64,000 bases of DNA from Falsochrobactrum shanghaiense (GTDB taxonomy: Bacteria; Pseudomonadota; Alphaproteobacteria; Rhizobiales; Rhizobiaceae). Positions 17,722 to 30,914 of this stretch are shown here, piece after piece. Made by a program: the position numbers and the translations under genes. Below the pieces are notes generated by a model. It worked only from the letters and a program-made list of their open reading frames with translations, was not told the origin of the DNA and did not search any database. The stretch lies in the NCBI RefSeq assembly GCF_003149535.1, contig NZ_QGDB01000006.1, positions 122,481 through 186,480 on the forward strand, read 5' to 3'. How positions within the stretch are numbered: the first letter of the stretch is position 1; every line of letters begins with the position of its first letter.

Positions 17722-18792
17722 ATGAAGGCTGGCCTGACATCTTCCGTAGCGTTGCATACCGTCGCCATTGCGCTGGGACTATTCTCGTTTTCTGCACCGA
17801 AAGCGTTCGACGTGCAGGATTCGGAATCGTTCCCGGTCGATATTGTGCCGATTGAATCGATCACGCAGATCCAGCAGGGCGAAAAGACCGCGCCGATAAG
17901 CGAGAAGGCCGCGCCAAAGCCGACGACAAGGCCGGAGCCGGTTGCCGATGCGGAAAATGTCGGCGATCAGCAGATCGACACCAAAGCGCCGCCGCGCCCG
18001 GAAAACAAGCCTAAGCCTGTGGAAGCTGCGGAAGAGCCGAAGGCGCAACCGGAGCCGGTGAAAAAGCCGGAACCAGTGCCGGAACCTGAACCCGACCCGG
18101 CGCCTGCGCAAAAACCCGAACCGGTGCCAGCGACGGAAGTGCAGGCAAAGCCTGAACCCAAACAGGAAGTAACGCCCGATCCGGTGGCGCAAGCCATTGA
18201 AAAACAGGCCGAAGCGCCCGAGCCGGACATGCCCAAGCTTCCCGATAATGTGCCCGCGCCGCAGGCAAAGCCCAAGCCGCCGCAGGCACAGACCGCCAAG
18301 ACGCCGGACCGCAAGCCTGCGGAAGAGCAGAAAAAAACGGCAAGTGCTTCACAGACCAGTCAGTCCAAGAATGATGCGATCGCCGATGAGGTGGCCGCTC
18401 TTTTGAACAGGGAGAAGGCATCGGGCGGCGGTGCGAAACGCTCTACGGATCAGGCATCGCTCGGCGGCAGAAGGACGACGGGCGGCTCCACGCTCAGCCA
18501 GAGCGAGATGGACGCACTGCGCGGCGCGATCTCGAAATGCTGGAACGTTCCCGCCGGTGTGGCGGATGCGCCGGGGCTGGTCGTGACGGTCAAGATGCGG
18601 CTGACGGAAGCGGGCGAAATTCAGGGGGCGCCACAGGTGACGTCGGGTGGTGGTGATTCCGGGGTGGAGAGAGCGGCTGCGGAAAGCGCCAAGCGCGCGG
18701 TGCTGCGCTGCGCGCCTTACAATCTGCCGCGCGACAAATATGATTCATGGTCGGAAGTGATCGTCAACTTCGACCCAAGCAATATGTTTTGA
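17722..18792 (+). CDS. tolA: TolA, membrane-spanning link of the Tol-Pal system
   Basis: This 356-residue protein has an N-terminal membrane anchor (about 9-25). A long Pro/Glu/Lys-rich region (about 50-225, with many KPEP/EPVP units) spans the periplasm. A C-terminal TonB/TolA-like domain follows, with a Cys pair (ISKCWNVP and LRCAPY). It starts seven bases after the tolR stop. The proline-rich region is low in complexity, and its length may vary between strains. Confidence 0.92.
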   Translation: MKAGLTSSVALHTVAIALGLFSFSAPKAFDVQDSESFPVDIVPIESITQIQQGEKTAPISEKAAPKPTTRPEPVADAENVGDQQIDTKAPPRPENKPKPVEAAEEPKAQPEPVKKPEPVPEPEPDPAPAQKPEPVPATEVQAKPEPKQEVTPDPVAQAIEKQAEAPEPDMPKLPDNVPAPQAKPKPPQAQTAKTPDRKPAEEQKKTASASQTSQSKNDAIADEVAALLNREKASGGGAKRSTDQASLGGRRTTGGSTLSQSEMDALRGAISKCWNVPAGVADAPGLVVTVKMRLTEAGEIQGAPQVTSGGGDSGVERAAAESAKRAVLRCAPYNLPRDKYDSWSEVIVNFDPSNMF

Positions 18793-18857
18793 TCAGCCTT
18801 GCTGGTCATTTTCAACGAATGCCTGATGAGGCTAAGGACAAAGAGGTCCATGAAGAG

Positions 18858-20189
18858 ATGAAAATCGGCATTATGAACATGAAGATCAGGACGGTTCTTT
18901 CGGCCCTAAGCTGCTTGATCGCTGCAAGCCTTGCAGCGACCATGCCTGCGCGCGCCGTGGTGGAAATCAACATCAATCAGGGTGTGGTCGAGCCGTTGCC
19001 GATCGCAATCACCGATTTCCTTTCGGCAGACCAGCTTGGAGCAAACATCACATCGGTGATCGGTGCCGATCTTGAACGCTCCGGCCTTTTCGCCCCCATC
19101 GACAAGGGTGCTTTCATTGAAAAGATTTCCAACCCCGACGCTTCACCGCGTTTCGAGGACTGGAAGGTCATCAATGCGCAGGCGCTTGTCACGGGGCGGA
19201 TCACGCAGCAGCCCGACGGCAGGCTCAAGGCGGAGTTCCGTCTGTGGGACACGTTTGGCGGCCAGCAGATGATCGGCCAGCAGTTTTTTACCACGCCGGA
19301 CAATTGGCGGCGTGTCGCCCATATCATCGCCGATGCCATCTATGAACGTCTGACCGGCGAAAAAGGCTATTTCGATACGCGCGTCGTCTTCGTCGATGAA
19401 TCCGGCCCTGCGCAAAAGCGCGTGAAGCGTCTGGCCATCATGGATCAGGACGGCGCCAATGTGCGCTATCTGTCGGACGGCCGCGATATGGCGCTGACGC
19501 CGCGTTTCTCCCCGAGCCGTCAGGAAGTGACCTATATGTCCTTTGCGGGTGGCCAGCCGCGTGTTTACCTGCTTCAGCTTGAAACGGGCCAGCGCGAGCT
19601 TGTCGGCAATTTCCCCGGAATGACGATTGCGCCGCGCTTCTCGCCGGATGGGCAGAAGGTCGCCATGAGCCTGCTTCAGGACGACGGCAGCGCCAATATT
19701 TATACGATGGACCTGCGCAACCGGACCACGACACGGCTGACAAGCAGTCAGGCCATCGATACCAGCGCGTCTTATTCGCCCGATGGTTCGCAAATCGTGT
19801 TCTCGTCGGATCGCGGTGGTCGGCCACAGCTTTATGTCATGGGTGCGGACGGCTCCAACCCGCGCCGGATCTCGTTTGGCGACGGCAGCTATAATACGCC
19901 GGTATGGTCGCCGCGCGGCGATCTGATCGCCTTCACCAAGCAGTCGCAGGGGCAGTTCTCCATCGGCGTCATGAAGACGGACGGTTCGGGCGAACGCCTG
20001 CTGACTTCGGGCTTCCACAATGAAGGCCCGACATGGGCGCCCAATGGCCGGGTGCTGATGTTCTTCCGCAAGGCAGCGGGGGCTGGCGGGCCGAAGCTTT
20101 TCACGATCGATCTGACCGGGCGCAACGAACGCCAGATCCAGACGCCGAACTTCGCATCGGACCCGGCCTGGTCGCCGCTTCTCGAATAG
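18858..20189 (+). CDS. tolB: Tol-Pal system beta-propeller protein TolB
   Basis: From the ATG at 18858 this is 443 residues. The signal peptide ends near PARA, followed by the mature start [18 protein letters not shown] with its TolA-binding segment. A D2 alpha/beta domain and a six-bladed WD40-like propeller follow, with repeats such as [14 protein letters not shown] and [19 protein letters not shown]. TolB releases Pal from peptidoglycan. Nearby in-frame ATGs at 18873 and 18879 are possible starts. A terminator follows directly. Confidence 0.94.
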   Translation: MKIGIMNMKIRTVLSALSCLIAASLAATMPARAVVEININQGVVEPLPIAITDFLSADQLGANITSVIGADLERSGLFAPIDKGAFIEKISNPDASPRFEDWKVINAQALVTGRITQQPDGRLKAEFRLWDTFGGQQMIGQQFFTTPDNWRRVAHIIADAIYERLTGEKGYFDTRVVFVDESGPAQKRVKRLAIMDQDGANVRYLSDGRDMALTPRFSPSRQEVTYMSFAGGQPRVYLLQLETGQRELVGNFPGMTIAPRFSPDGQKVAMSLLQDDGSANIYTMDLRNRTTTRLTSSQAIDTSASYSPDGSQIVFSSDRGGRPQLYVMGADGSNPRRISFGDGSYNTPVWSPRGDLIAFTKQSQGQFSIGVMKTDGSGERLLTSGFHNEGPTWAPNGRVLMFFRKAAGAGGPKLFTIDLTGRNERQIQTPNFASDPAWSPLLE

Positions 20190-20212
20190 CAGGCAGGCAG
20201 ATGGGAATAAAG

Positions 20213-20240
20213 AAGGCGCGGAAACAGCATTCCGCGCCTT
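20213..20240 (+). terminator. Terminator after tolB
   Basis: Perfect 11-bp stem AAGGCGCGGAA/TTCCGCGCCTT with a 6-nt loop, then a short T-rich stretch. It separates tolQRAB from pal. Confidence 0.8.
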
Positions 20241-20293
20241 TATTTTCGAATATCCGCCGCAATTGTATCTTTGAGGCCGTGTTTCTGCCGCAT

Positions 20294-20301
20294 TTAACCA
20301 T
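20294..20301. promoter_or_regulatory. CtrA-type half-site upstream of pal
   Basis: TTAACCAT, the frequent CtrA half-site form, 150 bases before the pal start. A second copy lies at 20364. Confidence 0.35.
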
Positions 20302-20363
20302 CAGGGCTACGCATACTATTGCTGCCGGAAAGAAACCGGCACGCATCTGGCCGCAAGAAAACG

Positions 20364-20371
20364 TTAACCAT
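20364..20371. promoter_or_regulatory. Second CtrA-type half-site upstream of pal
   Basis: A second TTAACCAT, 80 bases before pal, with a further TTAACC at 20388-20393. No exact TTAA-N7-TTAA is formed here, so binding is less certain than at the other sites. Confidence 0.38.
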
Positions 20372-20450
20372 ACTTCTTGAGCCTGTTTTAACCTCGATAT
20401 GATTATTGGTTGGTTACGCAGGAACATCAAATCTTAAGGAGCTCCGGCCC

Positions 20451-20954
20451 ATGCGCCGTTTCCAGTCGATCGCACGTAGCCCTATCGCTATTGCCATTTT
20501 CATGTCGCTCGCCGTTGCTGGCTGCGCGTCCAAGAAGAACCTCCCGAACAATGCCGGTGATCTTGGCCTTGCCGGTGCCGCGACGCCCGGCTCCGCGCAG
20601 GATTTCACCGTGAATGTCGGCGACCGCATCCTGTTTGATCTCGACTCGTCGCTGATCCGCGCCGATGCGCAGCAGATATTGAGCAAGCAGGCGCAATGGC
20701 TGCAGCGTTATCCGCAATATTCGATCACCGTTGAAGGCCATGCCGACGAGCGCGGCACCCGCGAGTACAACCTCGCTCTGGGTCAGCGCCGTGCAGCCGC
20801 AGCGCGCGATTTCCTCGCAGCCCGCGGCGTGCCGACCAGCCGCATGCGCACCGTCTCTTATGGCAATGAACGCCCGGTCGCCGTTTGCGACAGCGATTCC
20901 TGCTGGTCGCAGAATCGCCGCGCCGTTACCGTTCTTAATGGTGCCGGCAGCTGA
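20451..20954 (+). CDS. pal: Peptidoglycan-associated lipoprotein Pal (Brucella Omp16)
   Basis: The ATG at 20451 follows AAGGAGCTCC and gives 168 residues, the length of Brucella Omp16. The signal peptide ends in a lipobox (LAVAG-Cys25), so the mature protein is lipid-anchored in the outer membrane. An OmpA-type peptidoglycan-binding domain follows (ITVEGHADERGTREYNLALG). It completes the Tol-Pal machine and is a known Brucella surface antigen. It has its own promoter region after the tolB terminator. Confidence 0.96.
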   Translation: MRRFQSIARSPIAIAIFMSLAVAGCASKKNLPNNAGDLGLAGAATPGSAQDFTVNVGDRILFDLDSSLIRADAQQILSKQAQWLQRYPQYSITVEGHADERGTREYNLALGQRRAAAARDFLAARGVPTSRMRTVSYGNERPVAVCDSDSCWSQNRRAVTVLNGAGS

Positions 20955-20981
20955 TAGATGCGGTGATGCATCGATGTTACG

Positions 20982-21006
20982 AAAAGCGGCCTTAGGGCCG
21001 CTTTTT
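20982..21006 (+). terminator. Terminator of pal
   Basis: Stem AAAAGCGGCC/GGCCGCTTTT with a 4-nt loop and a trailing T run, 28 bases after the pal stop. Confidence 0.88.
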
Positions 21007-21236
21007 GCATTTGAGGGGCAGAGTTTTGCGGTTTGGACAAATTTTGGCCGAAGTCGGCTGTGTCATAGAGAAAACAGCTTTGCTTTTCATGTTTGCTTTT
21101 TGAGATTTTTTCTGAAAGCTCACAAGAGCCGCGCAATTGGCCTGTTCAGAGATGGTTCAGGTGCGGTATTCGATAGCTATCCATCATGGCCTGTTAATTG
21201 CGAAGGAAAAATGGGGCAAAAGGAATGAGGAATTCA

Positions 21237-22292
21237 ATGAGGAAAGTGACACTGGCGCTCGCCATGCTGCCGCTTTTGGCGAGTGCGCCGGCTTTCGCCG
21301 CAGCACCTGTCGGCGAGGCCGGGCCGGTTGCGAAGCCGGTTCAGACGGCTTTTGCCGATGGCCTGTTGTCAGGCTGGGGCAACAAGCGCGCGAGCGCCAC
21401 GCGAAACGAAAATATGCAGCTGGCGCAGGCAGGTGATCCGCGCGTCGGTGAGCTTCAGGAACAGCTTCGCCAGCTTTCGGGCAAGGTGGAAGAATTGAAC
21501 TTCCAGATCTTGCAGTTGCAGGATCAGTTGCGCAAGACGCAGGAAGACAATGAATTCCGCTTTCAGGAGCTGGAAAAGAACAAGCGTTCGGATGCCGGCA
21601 GCAGCAGCAGACATGCCGATGCCAGCGCGGCTTCCCCTGCAACCAACGAGGCATCGCAAGATGCCTCGTCTGGCCGCGATCATGCCCCGGCGCAAAATGC
21701 AGGCAGCGCCGATTCCATGGCTATTGGTTCGGAAGCTTCACAGGATGCCCCCGTGCGCGGCCAGCCGCCGCAAACCCTCGGTTCCATCCGCTTCGATACC
21801 AATGGCAATGTAATCGGCGAGACACTCGATGCCGCTCCGCAATCTTCGGGGCAGGGGGCGGGGCCGTCTGCGGAAGGCAGCGACACATTGGCGTCGCTGC
21901 CCAATGACGATAATCCCAATTCGCTATACCAGGCGGCTTATCAATATTTGATGTCCGGCGATTACAAGGCGGCGGAAACCGGTTTTCGCGAGCATGTCAA
22001 ACGCTATCCCGCCGATCCCACGACGGCAGAGGCGCGCTACTGGCTTGGAGAATCGCTTTTCGGGCAGGGCCGCTTCCCAGAAGCCGCAACGGTCTTCATC
22101 GATACGCAGCGCGATTATCCCGATTCCAGACGAGCGCCTGAAAACATGTTCAAGCTGGGCCTGACGCTGGAGAGAATGGATAATCGTGACGTTGCCTGCG
22201 CGACCTTCAAGCAGATCCCTGAGCGTTACCCCGAGGCGGCACCTGCCATTCTCAAGCGTGTTGCGGATGAGCGCAGCCGGATCAAGTGCTGA
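21237..22292 (+). CDS. cpoB: Cell division coordinator CpoB (YbgF)
   Basis: This 351-residue protein has a signal peptide ([21 protein letters not shown]). A coiled coil follows (about 65-110, [20 protein letters not shown]), then a low-complexity Ser/Ala-rich linker. TPR repeats close the protein ([21 protein letters not shown] and onward). CpoB links Tol activity to septal peptidoglycan synthesis and normally closes the tol-pal cluster, as here. GAGG lies upstream of this ATG; an in-frame ATG at 21225 is an alternative start. Confidence 0.9.
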   Translation: MRKVTLALAMLPLLASAPAFAAAPVGEAGPVAKPVQTAFADGLLSGWGNKRASATRNENMQLAQAGDPRVGELQEQLRQLSGKVEELNFQILQLQDQLRKTQEDNEFRFQELEKNKRSDAGSSSRHADASAASPATNEASQDASSGRDHAPAQNAGSADSMAIGSEASQDAPVRGQPPQTLGSIRFDTNGNVIGETLDAAPQSSGQGAGPSAEGSDTLASLPNDDNPNSLYQAAYQYLMSGDYKAAETGFREHVKRYPADPTTAEARYWLGESLFGQGRFPEAATVFIDTQRDYPDSRRAPENMFKLGLTLERMDNRDVACATFKQIPERYPEAAPAILKRVADERSRIKC

Positions 22293-22306
22293 TAGCGGAG
22301 ACGTCA

Positions 22307-23674
22307 GTGGGGCTTTCCCCGAACGATATTTTTGCGCCTTTCGAGCTTGAGCGCGCGCGGGGGATCGTTGCTGCGGTTTCCGGCGGCAGCGATTCGCTGG
22401 CGCTGCTGTTCCTGCTGAAAGATTATCTTGCCACGCTGGACAATCCGCCGCGCCTGCGTGCCGTGACCATCGATCACCGGTTGCGCGAAGAATCGCGGCA
22501 GGAAGCCGAAGATGTCGGCGCGCTCTGCCGGGCGCATAATATCGAGCATCGTATCCTTGCGTGGAATGAACCCAAGCCTGCCAGCGGCCTTGCCGCCGCC
22601 GCACGCTCTGCACGTTATCGGCTTCTGGTGCAGGCGGCGCAGGAAGCGGGGGCGGATTATATCGCGACCGGGCATACGCAGGATGACCAGATCGAAACAT
22701 TCCTGATGCGCAAGGAACGCAGCAGCCATGTGGAGGCGCGGGGATTGGCGGCGATGGCCGCGCGCTCCCGGCTGGAAAATTCGGTCGAGCTGATTCGTCC
22801 CCTTCTTGGCGTGCCGCGCCAGCGCCTGCGCAAAGATCTGATCGCCAGGGGCGTGGCCTGGGTCGATGATCCAAGCAATGTGAACGCAGATTATGAAAGA
22901 CCCCGCATCCGGCTGACGAGTGCTGCCGAAGCCGATGCCGTTCGGATTCTGGAGCAGATCGCGCTGGCAGGGGCTGCGCGCAAGCGGGATAATGCCGTTC
23001 TGGTCGCAGCACTCGCTCATCCGGGATGCCTCGCGTTTGATCCCTGCGGCTCCATTTTGCTCGATGCCGATATTTATGCAGCTCTTGCGGAAAACCCGCG
23101 CCGGTTGCTCTCGGGACTGCTTGCTTCCCTTGCCGGGGGACGGCGCTTTCTCCCCGGAGATGCCGAGCGCTCGCGCATTGAAAGAGTTCTTTGCGGGCAG
23201 GAAGAAAGCGGGCGGTTGACGGTGTTCGGTGCATTGATCGAGCGGGGTAAGAACGGCTCGCCGCATCGCTTCCGCCGTGAAAGGCGTAATCTGCCAGCCA
23301 TGCGCCTTGAACGGGGCAAGGAAATTGTCTGGGACGGGCGCTTTCATCTGACCAATCGTGGCGGGCCTGCATTCGATGTGGGCGCTCCCGGCAGGCAGGA
23401 ACTGGCGGATTTCACCGAGGCCCGGGGACTGGTTTTCGATGCTGGCCAGCGCGAAGCCCTGATGGTTCTTCCGGCACTTTATCGCGAAGGCAGGATTGTG
23501 CATCTGCTTGCGCTCGCTGCGCCGAATCTGCCGGCCAAAACCTGTGAAGGAATCCATGTCGAAAGGCATTTCGCGCTCTTTGATCATGTGTTGCCGGGCT
23601 ATGATTTCGGGCTGGCTGGCGCGGTGGAAAGCTGCCTTGGCCGTAAATGTCCTAATTTTTGTAAACCAGACTGA
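22307..23674 (+). CDS. tilS: tRNA(Ile)-lysidine synthetase TilS
   Basis: This 455-residue protein has the PP-loop ATPase motif [14 protein letters not shown] near the N-terminus and the [14 protein letters not shown] motif. It modifies C34 of tRNA-Ile(CAU) to lysidine so that it reads AUA, and is essential. I choose the GTG at 22307, which has GGAG seven bases upstream. A GTG at 22286 would overlap the cpoB stop. Confidence 0.9.
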   Translation: MGLSPNDIFAPFELERARGIVAAVSGGSDSLALLFLLKDYLATLDNPPRLRAVTIDHRLREESRQEAEDVGALCRAHNIEHRILAWNEPKPASGLAAAARSARYRLLVQAAQEAGADYIATGHTQDDQIETFLMRKERSSHVEARGLAAMAARSRLENSVELIRPLLGVPRQRLRKDLIARGVAWVDDPSNVNADYERPRIRLTSAAEADAVRILEQIALAGAARKRDNAVLVAALAHPGCLAFDPCGSILLDADIYAALAENPRRLLSGLLASLAGGRRFLPGDAERSRIERVLCGQEESGRLTVFGALIERGKNGSPHRFRRERRNLPAMRLERGKEIVWDGRFHLTNRGGPAFDVGAPGRQELADFTEARGLVFDAGQREALMVLPALYREGRIVHLLALAAPNLPAKTCEGIHVERHFALFDHVLPGYDFGLAGAVESCLGRKCPNFCKPD

Positions 23675-23790
23675 CAAGAATCGCTGGTTAGGAGGGCTGT
23701 GCGCCTTGGCAAGGCCGTGCTTCGATCCTATGTTAGAACGAAATATCGTCCCGCGCTCGCGGGGTGAGAGTGGTATCGATTGGACCCGTT

Positions 23791-25722
<1,932 letters not shown>

Positions 25723-25742
25723 TTGCGCCTGTAACCGACATC

Positions 25743-25769
25743 AAAAGCCGGGCAATCGCCCGGCTTTTT
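25743..25769 (+). terminator. Terminator of ftsH
   Basis: Perfect 11-bp stem AAAAGCCGGGC/GCCCGGCTTTT with a 4-nt loop and T run, about 20 bases after the stop. The remaining gap to glmM (to 26037) shows no gene or site that I recognise. Confidence 0.9.
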
Positions 25770-26037
25770 CATTCCTTGAAACTTTATAATCAAATAAAAA
25801 CAGGCACATAGGCTGAAAACACTTGGTTAAGGATTTCAGCGCATCCTGTTGTGATGAATTGCTCGCAACGTTCAGATGCGAAATCCGTTTAGGTCGTTGG
25901 AAAAGCGAAATTGCAACGCAGAGGGTTTATGCGCTAATAACGCAGATAATACCCGCCGGGATCGGACTCCGGCCAGCTATTGCTGTCTCGTTTTTAAAGT
26001 GGCAGATAGCCCTATGGCTCAACGCAAGGCTAAGATT

Positions 26038-27390
26038 ATGACACGGAAATATTTCGGAACCGACGGTATTCGCGGTCAGGCAAACAGTTTTCCAATGACG
26101 CCGGAAATCGCCATGAAGGTCGGCATGGCGGTCGGCCATATTTTTCGTGGCAATGGGCAGGCTTCCCGCGTGGTGATCGGCAAGGATACGCGGCGTTCGG
26201 GCTATATGCTGGAAAACGCGCTGGTGGCAGGCTTTACTGCGGCGGGCATGGATGTCTTTCTGCTTGGCCCGATTCCGACCCCTGCCGTCGCCATGCTGTG
26301 CCGCTCCTTGCGCGCGGATATAGGGGTTATGATTTCCGCATCGCATAATCCCTTCTATGACAATGGCATCAAGCTTTTTGGCCCGGACGGCTACAAGCTT
26401 TCGGACGAAATCGAGCTTCAGATCGAAAGCCTCATCGATAGCGACCTTTCACAGCATCTGGCCAGCCATGGCAATGTGGGCAAGGCCAAGCGCGTCGATG
26501 GCGATATTTATCGCTATATTGAATTTGCCAAGCGCACCTTGCCGCGCAATATTTCACTCGAAGGCCTGCGCGTCGTGGTCGATTGCGCCAATGGCGCGGG
26601 CTACAAGGTTGCGCCCGCAGCGCTATGGGAAATGGGCGCAGAAGTCATCACCATCAATGATGAGCCAAATGGCCTCAATATCAATGAGGATTGCGGCTCC
26701 ACGCACCCGATTGGTCTGATGAAAAAGGTGCATGAGGTGCGCGCCGATGTCGGTATCGCACTGGATGGCGATGCAGATCGCGTGCTTCTGGTCGATGAAA
26801 CCGGAACGGTGATCGATGGCGATCAGCTTATGGCGGTGATCGCTGAATCATGGGCCAATACGGATCGGCTTCAGGGCGGCGGCATTGTCGCCACGATCAT
26901 GTCCAATCTCGGACTGGAGCGTTTCCTGAATGAGCGCAATCTGACGCTCGCCCGGACGAAAGTGGGCGACCGCTATGTCGTCGAGCATATGCGCCAGCAT
27001 GGTTTCAATGTCGGCGGGGAACAGTCGGGCCATATCGTCCTGTCGGATTTTGCAACGACCGGCGACGGCCTGATCTCGGCCTTGCAGATTCTTGCGGTCG
27101 CGCAGGAAGAAAACAAGCCCTTGAGCGAGCTTTGCCACAAATTCGAGCCGGTGCCGCAACTGCTCAAAAATGTCCGCACCACGGGCGGGCGGTCGCTTGA
27201 AAGCAAGCAGGTGAAAAGCGCCATCGACGAAGCGCGCGAACGTCTGGGCGTGCAGGGCCGTCTGGTCATCCGCCCATCGGGAACCGAACCGCTCATTCGT
27301 GTCATGGCTGAAGGGGATGACCGCAGCCTGATCGAGAAGGTGGTGAATGATATTGTCGGCGCGATCTCTTCGGAGAACACGGCGGCCTGA
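26038..27390 (+). CDS. glmM: Phosphoglucosamine mutase GlmM
   Basis: This 450-residue protein begins [18 protein letters not shown], the family hallmark. It has the phospho-serine loop [17 protein letters not shown], the metal loop DGDADR and the sugar-binding loop GEQSGH. It converts glucosamine-6-phosphate to glucosamine-1-phosphate for peptidoglycan and LPS precursors. The open frame extends upstream, but family alignment fixes the ATG at 26038. Confidence 0.96.
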   Translation: MTRKYFGTDGIRGQANSFPMTPEIAMKVGMAVGHIFRGNGQASRVVIGKDTRRSGYMLENALVAGFTAAGMDVFLLGPIPTPAVAMLCRSLRADIGVMISASHNPFYDNGIKLFGPDGYKLSDEIELQIESLIDSDLSQHLASHGNVGKAKRVDGDIYRYIEFAKRTLPRNISLEGLRVVVDCANGAGYKVAPAALWEMGAEVITINDEPNGLNINEDCGSTHPIGLMKKVHEVRADVGIALDGDADRVLLVDETGTVIDGDQLMAVIAESWANTDRLQGGGIVATIMSNLGLERFLNERNLTLARTKVGDRYVVEHMRQHGFNVGGEQSGHIVLSDFATTGDGLISALQILAVAQEENKPLSELCHKFEPVPQLLKNVRTTGGRSLESKQVKSAIDEARERLGVQGRLVIRPSGTEPLIRVMAEGDDRSLIEKVVNDIVGAISSENTAA

Positions 27391-27414
27391 GTGGATTTTG
27401 ATCGGGACGGAACC

Positions 27415-27440
27415 AATGGCGCGGCATGTCCGCGCCATTT
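27415..27440 (+). terminator. Terminator of glmM
   Basis: Stem AATGGCGCGG/CCGCGCCATT with a short loop and a T-rich 3' side, about 25 bases after the stop. Confidence 0.75.
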
Positions 27441-27509
27441 TCATAGGTGGGGGCGGTCTGCGCCGAGAGATAGATTTTCAATGCATGGAAGAATCGTAAA
27501 GAAACAAGG

Positions 27510-27524
27510 TTAATCGCTACTTAA
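27510..27524. promoter_or_regulatory. CtrA-type box upstream of outer-membrane protein gene
   Basis: TTAA at 27510-27513, seven bases, TTAA at 27521-27524. It is a full CtrA consensus, 65 bases before the beta-barrel protein gene. Confidence 0.55.
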
Positions 27525-27589
27525 CTTTTCACTCGTAAATTGCCCTCGAATACGCGTTTGCGGCGCGAATGACGATTCGATAGGCAGAT

Positions 27590-28339
27590 ATGAACGCTTT
27601 TGTGAAAATTTTTTATGCCGGGCTTGCGGCGTTGTTTCTGCCGCTTGTAGCCGTGCCGGGCGGGCTGGCGGAAGACCTTGCCGAGGCGGTGCCTGAAATT
27701 GTCATTGCTTCACCGAGTGTTGGCGGCTGGTATCTGCGCGGCGATCTTGGCTATTCGTGGAGCAAGTTCAAAAAAGCCGATTACAGCACGGATAATAGCG
27801 GGGCCGGCGCGTCAGGATTCAATGACAGGTTCTATGGCGATCTGAAAGGCTCCTTCCTGATTGGCGGCGGTGCCGGTTATCAGGTGGCGGATTATTTCCG
27901 CACCGATTTCACGCTCGATTACATGACGCGCGCCCGATTTGAAGCAAGTTGCGGCGGCGATACCGGTTGCGGCATGGAGGGGAGCGGACATCTTTCCGCG
28001 CTGTCGGTTCTGGCCAATGCTTATGTGGATCTTGGTAATTTTGCCGGTTTCACCCCCTATATCGGTGCGGGTCTTGGCGGCACGCATATCAAATGGGCTG
28101 ACCTGCATCATAATGCCGGGACGCTGGAAGGGGCTGCAAACTGGCGTTTCACCTATGCCCTGATGGCTGGCGCATCGGTCGATCTGACGCATAATCTCAA
28201 GCTCGATGCGGGCTATCGCTATCGTCATGTCAATGGCGGCAAGATGTTCGAAGGTAATTCCGCGTTGGGCGACGGCCATGACAAGGGCATGGGTATTCAC
28301 GATATTCGTATCGGCCTGCGCTATATGTTCGACCGTTAA
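27590..28339 (+). CDS. Outer-membrane beta-barrel protein of the Omp25/Omp31-like superfamily
   Basis: This 249-residue protein has a signal peptide ending near PGGLA (about residue 27). It then alternates aromatic and glycine residues (GWYLRGDLGYSW, FTPYIGAGLGGTHIKW, LDAGYRYRHVNGG, IRIGLRYMF), as expected of an eight-stranded barrel. A Cys pair (SCGGDTGCG) sits in one loop. It resembles the opacity/Omp25 type but is not close enough for me to name a specific Brucella Omp. A full CtrA-type site precedes it. Confidence 0.82.
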   Translation: MNAFVKIFYAGLAALFLPLVAVPGGLAEDLAEAVPEIVIASPSVGGWYLRGDLGYSWSKFKKADYSTDNSGAGASGFNDRFYGDLKGSFLIGGGAGYQVADYFRTDFTLDYMTRARFEASCGGDTGCGMEGSGHLSALSVLANAYVDLGNFAGFTPYIGAGLGGTHIKWADLHHNAGTLEGAANWRFTYALMAGASVDLTHNLKLDAGYRYRHVNGGKMFEGNSALGDGHDKGMGIHDIRIGLRYMFDR

Positions 28340-28457
28340 ACCTGCCTGCAAATTCAAACCGGACAGCCCGATTTTGCGGCTCTTTGTATTTTATGGCTCA
28401 TTTTGAGCTATAATTGCGACATTTATCAGCAAAAACATGCCTTTTATGTTTTGAAAA

Positions 28458-28541
28458 GTTTCAGACTGGCATAGAAGCGCCCTGAGACCTGCACTGCCTT
28501 GGAATTTTGAAGGCGGTTTCCTCCGCAGGCTGAAAGGAAAA
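28458..28541 (+). promoter_or_regulatory. Candidate structured 5' leader of the BASS transporter
   Basis: TTTCAG (28459-28464) can pair with CTGAAA (28530-28535), which overlaps the Shine-Dalgarno region. GTTTCAG can also pair locally with CTGAGAC (28482-28488), so the two pairings exclude each other. An inner arm, CCTGC-ACTGCC (28488-28498) with GGCGGT (28512-28517) and GCAGG (28525-28529), stacks against the outer helix. It looks like a riboswitch-type or protein-bound control element. It does not match a known class that I can recall. Confidence 0.5.
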
Positions 28542-28544
28542 GAA

Positions 28545-29501
28545 ATGAAAGCAATTGCCGCTTTTTCAGATTTTGTCGGACGCACATTTGCCGTCTGGGT
28601 CATCATTTTCGCCGTGCTTGGCTTTGTACTGCCGTCGACGTTCAGTATTTTCGCGCCGTGGATCGTGGTGTTGCTCGGCATCATCATGTTCGGCATGGGG
28701 CTTACGATCTCCACCAAGGATTTCGCCGAAGTGGCCAGACGCCCGTTCGACGTCGCCATTGGCGTTTTCGCGCAATTCCTCATCATGCCGCTGCTGGCGG
28801 TGCTGCTCACGCGGGTCATCCCGATGTCGCCGGAAGTTGCGGCAGGCGTGATCCTTGTGGGTTGCTGCCCCGGCGGTACGGCCAGCAATGTCATGACATA
28901 TCTGAGCAAGGGCGATGTGGCGCTCAGCGTTGCCTGCACCAGCGTGACCACCCTGCTTGCGCCGATCGTAACGCCATTTCTGGTGTGGATGTTTGCCAGC
29001 CAGTATCTGCCGGTCGATGCCATGAGCATGTTCCTGAGCATTGTGAAGGTCATTCTGGTGCCGCTGGCCCTCGGTGTCATATTGCAGAAGCTGGCGCCGG
29101 GGCTGGTGAAAGCCGCCGTGCCGATGCTGCCGCTGGTATCCGTCATCGGTATCGTGTTGATCGTTGCGGCCGTGGTCGCAGTCAACAAGGCGGCTATCGC
29201 ACAATCCGGCCTGCTGATTTTCGCGGTCGTCGTGCTGCATAACGGCTTCGGATTGCTGCTCGGCTATTTCGCGGCCCGTTTCGCGGGGCTGTCGCTTGCC
29301 AAACGCAAGGCAATCAGCATTGAAGTCGGAATGCAGAATAGCGGTCTGGGCGCCGCGCTGGCTCAAGCGCATTTTTCGCCTTTGGCAGCGGTGCCGAGTG
29401 CTGTTTTCAGCGTCTGGCACAATATTTCCGGGGCGCTTGTCGCAAGCTATTTTGCCCGCAAGGAAGATGACCAGCCCGAGACCAGCACTGTAACGCAATA
29501 A
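28545..29501 (+). CDS. Bile acid:sodium symporter (BASS/PanS-like) family transporter
   Basis: This 318-residue protein has about nine or ten membrane segments. It carries the family motifs IIMFGMGLTIS near the N-terminus, GCCPGGTASNVMTYLSKGD in the middle and EVGMQNSGLGAALA near the end. Bacterial members move organic anions such as pantoate or 2-keto acids with sodium. The substrate here is not evident. AAAGGAAAAG precedes the ATG. It is a single-gene unit between two terminators with a structured leader. Confidence 0.87.
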   Translation: MKAIAAFSDFVGRTFAVWVIIFAVLGFVLPSTFSIFAPWIVVLLGIIMFGMGLTISTKDFAEVARRPFDVAIGVFAQFLIMPLLAVLLTRVIPMSPEVAAGVILVGCCPGGTASNVMTYLSKGDVALSVACTSVTTLLAPIVTPFLVWMFASQYLPVDAMSMFLSIVKVILVPLALGVILQKLAPGLVKAAVPMLPLVSVIGIVLIVAAVVAVNKAAIAQSGLLIFAVVVLHNGFGLLLGYFAARFAGLSLAKRKAISIEVGMQNSGLGAALAQAHFSPLAAVPSAVFSVWHNISGALVASYFARKEDDQPETSTVTQ

Positions 29502-29510
29502 AGATACTAC

Positions 29511-29535
29511 CCCGCCCGGTTCGTCCGGGCGGGTT
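29511..29535 (+). terminator. Terminator of the BASS transporter gene
   Basis: Stem CCCGCCCGG/CCGGGCGGG with a 5-nt loop followed by four T residues, nine bases after the stop. Confidence 0.85.
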
Positions 29536-29589
29536 TTGGCAAAATAATCCTGAAAAGCGCTATTGTTAAAATTGTGGTTTCCGGTATTT

Positions 29590-29645
29590 TCATCAGCGGG
29601 CCACGCCTCCCCAACGAGGCGCGTGCTATCTGAGAGGATAGGAAA
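29590..29645 (+). promoter_or_regulatory. Probable serC leader RNA motif
   Basis: Directly before serC, CGCCTC (29604-29609) pairs with GAGGCG (29616-29621). CTATC (29626-29630) pairs with GATAG (29637-29641) and holds the Shine-Dalgarno GAGAGGA inside the second hairpin. An alphaproteobacterial serC leader motif is known in this position; I assign it by position and layout, not by a model search. Confidence 0.6.
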
Positions 29646-29649
29646 CATC

Positions 29650-30825
<1,176 letters not shown>

Positions 30826-30914
30826 TCCGGCATTTATGCATGAAGCCGTGATTGCGTTGGGGCGATCACGGTCTGCATTCTCCTTATTGAGATATCTATT
30901 TGATGGAGGCCATT

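Noticed and set aside
28483..28488. CTGAGA in the BASS-transporter leader, as in TPP riboswitches
   Set aside because: The rest of the TPP core (the second helix with the GATAATGCCAG-type segment) is absent, so it is not a thiamine riboswitch.
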